A stretch of 64,000 bases of DNA, from positions 5,469,001 to 5,533,000 of the forward strand of contig NZ_CP039690.1 in the NCBI RefSeq assembly GCF_005144885.1, read 5' to 3'. The DNA is from Phreatobacter stygius (lineage in GTDB: Bacteria > Pseudomonadota > Alphaproteobacteria > Rhizobiales > Phreatobacteraceae). Shown piece by piece: positions 58,792 to 64,000 of this stretch. The notes under the pieces were generated by a model, which was given only the letters and a program-made list of their open reading frames with translations, did not search any database and was not told the DNA's origin. How positions within the stretch are numbered: the first letter of the stretch is position 1; each line of letters opens with the position of its first letter. The position numbers and the translations under genes were made by a program.

Positions 58792-59374
58792 GCAGCCGGT
58801 TCCCGGAAAAAAGCCTATGTCAGGGCGACGATCGCCGGCCCGAGCACGGTCAGCACGATATTGCCAATGGCGTAAGGACGGTGAAACCGAGGATCGGCGC
58901 CGGGCTTTCGGCGAGATCGCAGGCCGCCAGCATGGGCGGCGTCCTGGGTCTGGGCGCCGGCGAGCTGCGGCAGCAGCGTGACGACGACGCCGGCGACAAG
59001 GATCGTCAGGCCCGCCCTACCCAGCGCTGAAGCCGCTTGCGGTCCGGCGGTCCGGCCGACCAGGGCGCAGAACGAGGCGAGGCCGAAATCCCACATGATC
59101 TGGGTCGCGGCGGGCGGCACCGGCGCATCGGCTGGGCGGCGGGCATGGCACCAGCCGAAGGCGAGACCCGCGATGAGCGCCCCGCCACCGGCCGAGAGTG
59201 TCACCGGAAGGCCCTTGATGGTCAGGCTGAGGAGGCCGATCAGCACACCCGACAGAAGGCCCGCTGCGAGAAAGGCGATGTCGGCCCGGTTGCCCTGGCT
59301 GGCGAGCGTGCCGATCAGGGGCACGGTCGCGGCAAGCCGATCGGCGGGGCCGGCAAGGGTCAGCACGTCGCCGG
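58792..59374 (-). pseudogene. decayed partial copy of the aspartate:alanine-exchanger-family gene
   Basis: This segment repeats 63037-63682 at high identity in the same orientation, but is broken. A 63-bp in-frame deletion removes 21 codons (VGLYVGHYLL...), a one-base loss near 58880 and a one-base gain near 58935 shift the frame, and the homology stops at 59374 so the TrkA-C-containing N-terminal part is missing. Remaining reading includes LAGPADRLAATVPLIGTLAS and IMWDFGLASFCALVG. It cannot make a complete exchanger. Confidence 0.85.
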
Positions 59375-59497
59375 TGCTGGCGGCCACAATGTTTTGTTTC
59401 TGCGAAACGAGATCTCAATGGGTTAGCGGGGGCAGATCGAAACCTCTATCCCTGGGGACCAGAATTCGCTGTCCTGCGAGAAACGAAGCGGCAAGCA

Positions 59498-59527
59498 CCA
59501 AAAAGGCCGGGCGAGCGCCCGACCTTT
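59498..59527 (-). terminator. rho-independent terminator
   Basis: On the minus strand the stem AAAGGTCGGGCG / CGCCCGGCCTTT (loop CT) runs directly into TTTTTGG. It lies just downstream of the minus-strand fragment at 59556 and is suited to end transcription of the cupin/methyltransferase unit. Confidence 0.65.
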
Positions 59528-59555
59528 CGGTTGAATCATGATGCCAACAAAGTCG

Positions 59556-59825
59556 CTAAAAGACTCCGGCGATCTCGGAACGACAATAGAAGGTCGCCGG
59601 AACGTGCTGGTCCAACGCTGGCTGAATCCCACGATGCATCAGTTGATCCTGGATCGTCTTGCGCTTCAGCCGGGAGGTTCTCACGAGATCAGCGAGGCTC
59701 ACGAACTCCTGCTCGAAGCGCTCTACCTCGGCATGCGGAACGACCGTCGCAGGACCACGTGGAGACGAGCGTGCGACCTTTGCCTTCGGAGCGGAACGCG
59801 CCGTCCAGATGAGCGACGGACGCAT
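59556..59825 (-). pseudogene. C-terminal fragment of a HTH-containing, possibly TniQ-like, protein
   Basis: An open frame of 89 codons reading PHAEVERFEQEFVSLADLVR, then TSRLKRKTIQDQLMHRGIQP and ATFYCRSEIAGVF before the stop. The pattern of a small helix-turn-helix followed by ATFYxR resembles, as far as I remember, the C-terminal region of TniQ-type transposition proteins. The N-terminal part is missing. If correct it is a trace of the mobile element that brought the segment. The identification is weak; it may also be a short orphan gene. Confidence 0.35.
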
Positions 59826-59851
59826 GCCGTACGCACCACCACTGTCGGCCG

Positions 59852-60322
59852 CTACCTCCTGCGCGGATCGTCGGCCGGATTGACGTAAGTGATGCCCCAT
59901 GGCCCGTTGCCGTTGAGCTGCACGATCGTCTCCTCCGCGGTCCAGGCATAGTGGTTGGTACCTGGTTGCATGATGCCGATCGCGCCCGGCGTCAGCGCAT
60001 GGGTCTTCGCCCTGTCGAAGCTGTCGCCGGTGCCCATGTGGAAGGTTCCCGACAGCACCGTGACACGCTCGATCGCCGGGTGCGAATGCGCGGGTATCAC
60101 GTAGTTGGCGGGGAACTTGAGGCGAATGGTGAAGGGCACGGCCTCGTTCATCGGGCCCTCGATCACGGCGATCTGCGCGCCGGGCGGAAGCGAGGGCACC
60201 GGCCCCCACCTCAAATCGCCGGACATGATCATGCGATGTGCGCCGTGATGTTGGGCCAGCACGAGGGGCGCCGTGGCGGCGCCGATGACGAGTGCGAGAG
60301 CCATGGCTGTCGGGTGCTTCAT
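59852..60322 (-). CDS. secreted cupin-domain protein
   Basis: A 156-aa protein with a signal peptide ending VLAQ (about residue 24). The cupin core has IPAHSHPAIERVTVLSGTFH (His, His, Glu) and PGTNHYAWTAEE (His), so a metal site is likely. Exported cupins of this type are common in alphaproteobacteria, with unknown substrate. It is followed 24 bp upstream by the methyltransferase on the same strand. Confidence 0.85.
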   Translation of the reverse strand: MKHPTAMALALVIGAATAPLVLAQHHGAHRMIMSGDLRWGPVPSLPPGAQIAVIEGPMNEAVPFTIRLKFPANYVIPAHSHPAIERVTVLSGTFHMGTGDSFDRAKTHALTPGAIGIMQPGTNHYAWTAEETIVQLNGNGPWGITYVNPADDPRRR

Positions 60323-60346
60323 GGGGGCCTCCGCTTGCTTGAGCGT

Positions 60347-61186
60347 TCAGCGCTTGGTGATGATGATTTCGAGGTACTCGCTGCGCACCGCCATCGATCC
60401 GTTGCCGGCGCGGTTGAACTCGCCTGCGAGTGCGATGAGATCGGCTGCGAGTGCCTCCTGCTTTCCGGCATCGAGCGCGCCGAACGCCTTGAACATCGGT
60501 CCGTAATAGGTCTTGAACACGTCGAGCCAGTGTTGCGCCGAGCGGTAGCGGAACACAAACATCCGCGGCTCCGCCGTGATGTCGGCGGCATGCTCGCCGA
60601 ACATTTCGGCCAGCCGCACGCGCGTGCCCCACAGGGCGGGCGACTTGACGCCTGCGGCCGGCGCGACGTGTTTGCCGAGCGTCTTGAAGAGCTGTCCGAT
60701 AAAACCCTCCGGCGTCCAGTTGGCGAGGCCGATCTTGCCGCCGCTCTTGCACACCCGCAGCAATTCGGAAGCGGCCCTGTCCTGATCCGCGGTGAACATG
60801 ACGCCGAAGGTGGAGAGCACAACGTCGAAGCTCCCGTCGGCGAAAGGCAGGTCCTCGGCATCCGCCTCGCGAAAGTCGACCTTCAGTCGCTCGGCGGCAG
60901 CGCGCTCGTGCCCGCGCTCGAGCAATGCGGACACGTAATCGGTGGACGTGACATCACACCAGCGCCGCGCGGCAGCGAGCGTCGCATTGCCGTTCCCAGC
61001 TGCAACGTCGAGAACCTTGCTGCCGGCCCGCAAGTCGAGCGCCTCGCACAGGCTCTCGCCGACGATCTGCAGCGTGGTCCCGACGATGGCGTAGTCGCCG
61101 GACGACCACGCGCCCTGCTGGCGCGCCTTCACGGCGATGAGGTCCGGTTGGATCGGCATGGCTTGCGGAACGGCAGTCGCTGACAT
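60347..61186 (-). CDS. class I SAM-dependent methyltransferase
   Basis: A 279-aa methyltransferase of the UbiE-like group. The SAM site is KVLDVAAGNGNATLAAARRW (motif I, about 58-77), VDFREADAEDLPFADGSFDV and LSTFGVMFTADQDRAASELL. Its partner or acceptor is unknown. It is divergent from the CadC-like regulator and probably under its control. The start MSATAVPQAM at 61186 is supported by an AGGAGA-type site. Confidence 0.88.
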   Translation of the reverse strand: MSATAVPQAMPIQPDLIAVKARQQGAWSSGDYAIVGTTLQIVGESLCEALDLRAGSKVLDVAAGNGNATLAAARRWCDVTSTDYVSALLERGHERAAAERLKVDFREADAEDLPFADGSFDVVLSTFGVMFTADQDRAASELLRVCKSGGKIGLANWTPEGFIGQLFKTLGKHVAPAAGVKSPALWGTRVRLAEMFGEHAADITAEPRMFVFRYRSAQHWLDVFKTYYGPMFKAFGALDAGKQEALAADLIALAGEFNRAGNGSMAVRSEYLEIIITKR

Positions 61187-61211
61187 GATGTAGTCTCCTC
61201 TGTTCCGATAG

Positions 61212-61286
61212 AACGGTGACCTTCTCGATCAGGTCTCGCTTCGGGGCGAACACGTCCTTGATCACATCGATCGTCACCAGCGGCAT
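61212..61286 (-). pseudogene. N-terminal stub of a 4-oxalocrotonate-tautomerase-like gene
   Basis: The first 24 codons, MPLVTIDVIKDVFAPKRDLI then EKVT, match the start of tautomerase-superfamily proteins, with the catalytic Pro right after Met. Downstream the similarity ends abruptly and the frame runs into the methyltransferase promoter region. A deletion has removed the rest. It suggests that the ancestral arrangement was regulator, tautomerase, methyltransferase. Confidence 0.6.
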
Positions 61287-61367
61287 TTCGGTCTTCTTCG
61301 TCCGGCGGGCTCACCGCGGGCCGATGCCGGTGTTGTAGGCTGGTCCGAGCGGTCATGCTTGGAGAGC

Positions 61368-62963
61368 ATGTGGAGATTTGCAGAAGATGAGCTGGAGAGT
61401 TACCCTCGACGCCCCATGATCTACGCCTTCGGCGACTGTGAGATGGATATTGCTGCGCGCGAACTTCGTCGCGGCGGCATTGTCGTTCGGCTCGAACCCC
61501 AAGTCTTCGACCTGCTCGGCTTGCTCGTCGAGAACCGCCACAGGGTTGTCGGCCGAGAAGAACTGATCGAGCGCATTTGGCATGGACGCGCGGTGTCGGA
61601 CGCGGCTGTGTCGAGCCGCGTCAAATCGGCCCGCCAGGCGGTCGGCGACGATGGCGAGCGCCAGGGCGTGATCCGCACGCATCACGGCGTCGGCTTCCGA
61701 TTCGTCGGGACGATGGCCGCGCCATCCGCTATGGCGAACCATTGCGTTGCGGTGGGCGAGGCACGAGAACGCGCTGCCTCCGCCCGCCCCTCCATTGCAG
61801 TGCTGCCTTTCGAGCTGGTGGGCGCGGTCGGGGCCTATGCCGCCGTCGCCGATGGATTGCCGCATGACCTCATCCTCGAGCTCTCGCGCCTGCACTGGCT
61901 GACCGTCATCGCCCGAGGCTCATCGTTCCAGTTCCGCAGCGCAGCAGTGGCGCCGGAGAAGGTCGCGGCGGCGCTGGGCGTCCGCTATGTGGTCACCGGC
62001 GACGTCGAAGTCGACGGTCCGCGCATCAGCGTAACGGTCGAGGTCAGCGACACGAGCACCGCCGCGCTGGTCTGGAGCGAAAGGTACGGGCGCCCACTGG
62101 GGGCCGTGCACGAAATCCGAAGTGAGATCGCCAGTTCGGTCGCTTCCGCGCTTGATCTGCATATCGCAGTCGCGGAGGCCCGCCGGGCGCTCTCCTCGCC
62201 GTCGAACCTCGACGCCTGGGCCGCCTACCATCTGGGCGTTGCCGAGATGTATCGATTCGACCGCGAAGGAGCCGAGCGCGCCGCCGCTCGGTTCGAGCAG
62301 GCGATCGAGCGGGAGCCAGGCTTCGCGAGAGCTCATGCCGGACTTTCGTTCGCGCATTTCCAGGGGGCGTTCCAGAGATTCGCCGCCGACCGGGCCGCCG
62401 CGATCGACAAGGCACGGCGCTCGGCGGAGACGGCCGTCGCGCTCGACCCATTCGATCCCTTCTGCAATTTGGTGACGGGGCGCGTGGCCTGGCTGATCGG
62501 CGACCTCGAAGGCGCGCGACCCTGGCTGGACCGTGCGATCGAGCTCAACCCGAACTACGCCCAAGGCAAATACGCCAGCGCCTGGACACGGACGCTGCTG
62601 GGCGAAGGATCGAGGGGGCGGCGGTTGGTCGATGCCGCCATGGAGTTGAGCCCGCTCGATCCGCTGCTCTACGCCATGCTTGCCGTCAGAGCGTTCACGC
62701 ATATCCTACAGGGCGAAACTGCCGAGGCCGCGATCTGGGGCGAGCGCGCGGCAAGGGCTCCCAGGGCCCATCCCCTCATCGAATTGATCGCTGCGGTCAG
62801 CCACGGCCTGAACGGCGACGACGAGCAGGCGAACAGGTGGTTCGCCTCGGCGCTCAGGCGGCAGCCCGACCTGGGGCGCGAGGCGTTCTTCGAGGCCTTT
62901 CCGTTCGGCAACGATGCCGTTCGCGTCCGTATCAACCAGGTGCTTCACCGCATTGCAGTGTGA
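61368..62963 (+). CDS. CadC-like winged-helix regulator with TPR region
   Basis: About 531 aa. Residues about 17-115 are an OmpR-type winged helix (FGDCEMDIAARELRRGGIVV, LVENRHRVVGREELIERIWH, VIRTHHGVGFRFVG). The middle (about 140-265) resembles the adenylate-cyclase-associated/FlgO-like domain that includes SIAVLPFELVG and ALGVRYVVTGDVEVDG. TPR-like helical repeats follow (ALDPFDPFCNLVTGRVAWLI, DRAIELNPNYAQGKYASAW). There is no transmembrane helix. It likely controls the divergent methyltransferase/cupin unit. ATG 61368 or TTG 61359. Confidence 0.85.
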   Translation: MWRFAEDELESYPRRPMIYAFGDCEMDIAARELRRGGIVVRLEPQVFDLLGLLVENRHRVVGREELIERIWHGRAVSDAAVSSRVKSARQAVGDDGERQGVIRTHHGVGFRFVGTMAAPSAMANHCVAVGEARERAASARPSIAVLPFELVGAVGAYAAVADGLPHDLILELSRLHWLTVIARGSSFQFRSAAVAPEKVAAALGVRYVVTGDVEVDGPRISVTVEVSDTSTAALVWSERYGRPLGAVHEIRSEIASSVASALDLHIAVAEARRALSSPSNLDAWAAYHLGVAEMYRFDREGAERAAARFEQAIEREPGFARAHAGLSFAHFQGAFQRFAADRAAAIDKARRSAETAVALDPFDPFCNLVTGRVAWLIGDLEGARPWLDRAIELNPNYAQGKYASAWTRTLLGEGSRGRRLVDAAMELSPLDPLLYAMLAVRAFTHILQGETAEAAIWGERAARAPRAHPLIELIAAVSHGLNGDDEQANRWFASALRRQPDLGREAFFEAFPFGNDAVRVRINQVLHRIAV

Positions 62964-63059
62964 GGGTCGCTACTCGTTGCGCATGATTTTGATGGTGCAA
63001 GCCGGGTCGGAATCGGGGCTGATGGAGGTCACCCGCGCAGCCGGTTCCCGGAAAAAAGC

Positions 63060-64000
63060 CTATGTCAGGGCGACGATGGCCGGCCCGAGCACGGTCAGCA
63101 CGATATTGCCAATGGCGTAAGGCACGGTGAAACCGAGGGTCGGCGCCGGGCTTTCGGCGAGATCGCAGGCCGCCAGCATGGCTGCGTCCTGGGTCTGGGC
63201 GCCGGCGAGCGCGCCGACCAGCAGCACCGGGTGAATGCGCAGCAGGTAATGCCCGACATAGAGACCGACGAGCTGCGGCAGCAGCGTGACGACGACGCCG
63301 GCGACAAGGATCGTCAGGCCCGCCGTACCCAGCGCTGAGGCCGCTTGCGGCCCGGCGGTCAGGCCGACCAGGGCGCAGAACGAGGCGAGGCCGAAATCCC
63401 ACATGATCTGGGTCGCGGCGGGCGGCACCGGCGCAGCGGCCGGGCGGCGGGCATGCCACCAGCCGAAGGCGAGACCCGCGATGAGCGCCCCGCCACCGGC
63501 CGACAGTGTCACCGGAATGCCCTTGATGGTCAGGCTGACGAGGCCGATCAGCACACCGGACAGAAGGCCCGCTGCGAGAAAGGCGATGTCGGCCCGGTTG
63601 CCCTGGCTGGCGAGCGTGCCGATCAGGGGCGCGGTCGCGGCAAGCCGATTGGCGGGGCCGGCAAGGGTCAGCACGTCGCCGGGCATGAGCACGGTCGTGG
63701 CGGTTGCGGGAATGTCGTGCGCCTGCCGGCGGATCCGCCGCAGAAACAGGCCGTGGCCCATCTCGCCGACTTCGGCGACGGCGTCGCGCAGGGTCATGCC
63801 GGCGAAGCGGGACGCCAGCACGACTTCGGTGCCGGGACCGGTGAGGTCGATGACCAGGTCGTCAGCCGAAACCTCGTCGCCGATCCGGGCGGCGGCAGCG
63901 ACCATGGCGGGCCGATAGCCCTGGATGGCGACGAGATCGCCGCGTCTGACCACCAGCTGGGAATGGGGTTCCATGTCGACGCCGCCCCTGCGGATGCGCG
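63060..64000 (-). CDS. aspartate:alanine exchanger family transporter (partial, 5' end outside)
   Basis: At least 313 C-terminal residues of an AAE-family (YbjL/YidE-like) antiporter; the frame remains open at the window edge. The visible part begins in a TrkA-C (RCK) domain, MEPHSQLVVRRGDLVAIQGY and GPGTEVVLASRFAGMTLRDA, and continues with five to six transmembrane helices including GLASFCALVGLTAGPQAASA and VGALAGAQTQDAAMLAACDL, ending PYAIGNIVLTVLGPAIVALT. Full members have about 560 aa with two membrane halves. It is the intact parent of the decayed copy at 58792-59374. Confidence 0.88.
   Translation of the reverse strand, partial: RIRRGGVDMEPHSQLVVRRGDLVAIQGYRPAMVAAAARIGDEVSADDLVIDLTGPGTEVVLASRFAGMTLRDAVAEVGEMGHGLFLRRIRRQAHDIPATATTVLMPGDVLTLAGPANRLAATAPLIGTLASQGNRADIAFLAAGLLSGVLIGLVSLTIKGIPVTLSAGGGALIAGLAFGWWHARRPAAAPVPPAATQIMWDFGLASFCALVGLTAGPQAASALGTAGLTILVAGVVVTLLPQLVGLYVGHYLLRIHPVLLVGALAGAQTQDAAMLAACDLAESPAPTLGFTVPYAIGNIVLTVLGPAIVALT

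Larger units (their letters stand above)
58792..63682. repeat. direct repeats flanking a 3.7-kb segment
   Basis: Left copy 58792-59374, right copy 63037-63682. Both begin GCAGCCGGTTCCCGG and end GTCGCCGG. The left copy is shorter only by the 63-bp deletion and small indels. The segment between them (59375-63036) carries five genes or gene remnants with a less uniform look than the rest of the window. Confidence 0.85.

Noticed and set aside
59538-59888. A 116-codon plus-strand frame opposite the HTH fragment
   Set aside because: No motif or ribosome site; the minus-strand reading at 59556-59825 has a more protein-like composition.
1-64000. tRNA, rRNA, CRISPR arrays, prophage or complete insertion sequence
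   Set aside because: Gaps were scanned for cloverleaf-like sequence, regular spaced repeats and transposase motifs; nothing convincing was seen.

Overview
The window is GC-rich and gene-dense. It looks like chromosome from an alphaproteobacterium, most likely order Hyphomicrobiales (Rhizobiales; a Bosea- or Phreatobacter-like organism is my guess). The pointers are the alphaproteobacterial set of ABC importers, Bug-type and CaiB/BaiF proteins, a coxMNOP-like oxidase, Omp25-like surface barrels and palindromic intergenic repeats of the rhizobial kind. I found no tRNA, rRNA, CRISPR array or phage, and no intact insertion sequence.

Layout. 1-4.3 kb: an FhuF-like iron reductase with a remnant of an iron-siderophore permease, a YCII protein, and a four-gene minus-strand operon that matches the copper-responsive RiPP family called bufferins (DUF2282 precursor, DUF692 enzyme, DUF2063 partner, DoxX membrane protein). 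4.5-14.6 kb: two divergent catabolic blocks. One has an enoyl-CoA hydratase, M20 amidohydrolase, alpha/beta hydrolase, SDR and aminotransferase; the other is a NitT/TauT-type ABC importer with a GntR regulator. They share a control region holding repeated TGGCAT half-sites. A class I glutamine amidotransferase follows. 14.7-18 kb: small accessory genes, a candidate sRNA, and a chimeric gene joining the start of a carotenoid oxygenase to an AraC DNA-binding domain. 18.2-24.7 kb: a CoA-dependent catabolic operon (Bug receptor, two CaiB/BaiF proteins, enoyl-CoA hydratase, DUF35, thiolase fold) with a divergent LysR gene.

25-29.7 kb: an aa3-type cytochrome oxidase operon with two subunit III genes. 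29.7-36.7 kb: a small secreted protein, an intradiol dioxygenase, a secreted orphan, and a two-gene xanthine-dehydrogenase-family molybdoenzyme with a membrane-anchored ABM protein. 36.8-40.4 kb: oxidoreductase, DJ-1/PfpI, WYL, SnoaL-like and TetR genes. 40.5-44 kb: two tandem paralogous double-barrel outer-membrane proteins. 44.2-45.7 kb: an NmrA-like gene and a DUF1772 gene, probably controlled by the TetR because the two promoters share a 19-bp site. 45.8-51 kb: an ugp-like sugar or glycerophosphodiester ABC importer ending in an EEP phosphodiesterase.

51-54.4 kb: cupin, HxlR, AI-2E-family transporter, methyltransferase and a small protein. 54.8-58.6 kb: a second NitT/TauT importer operon with a small unrecognised protein inside it. 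58.8-64 kb: an aspartate:alanine-exchanger-family gene (cut by the window edge), a decayed copy of its 3' half, and between these direct repeats a 3.7-kb segment with a cupin, methyltransferase, tautomerase stub and CadC-like regulator, which looks acquired.

Functions are inferred from motifs and gene order read by eye; no database search was run.
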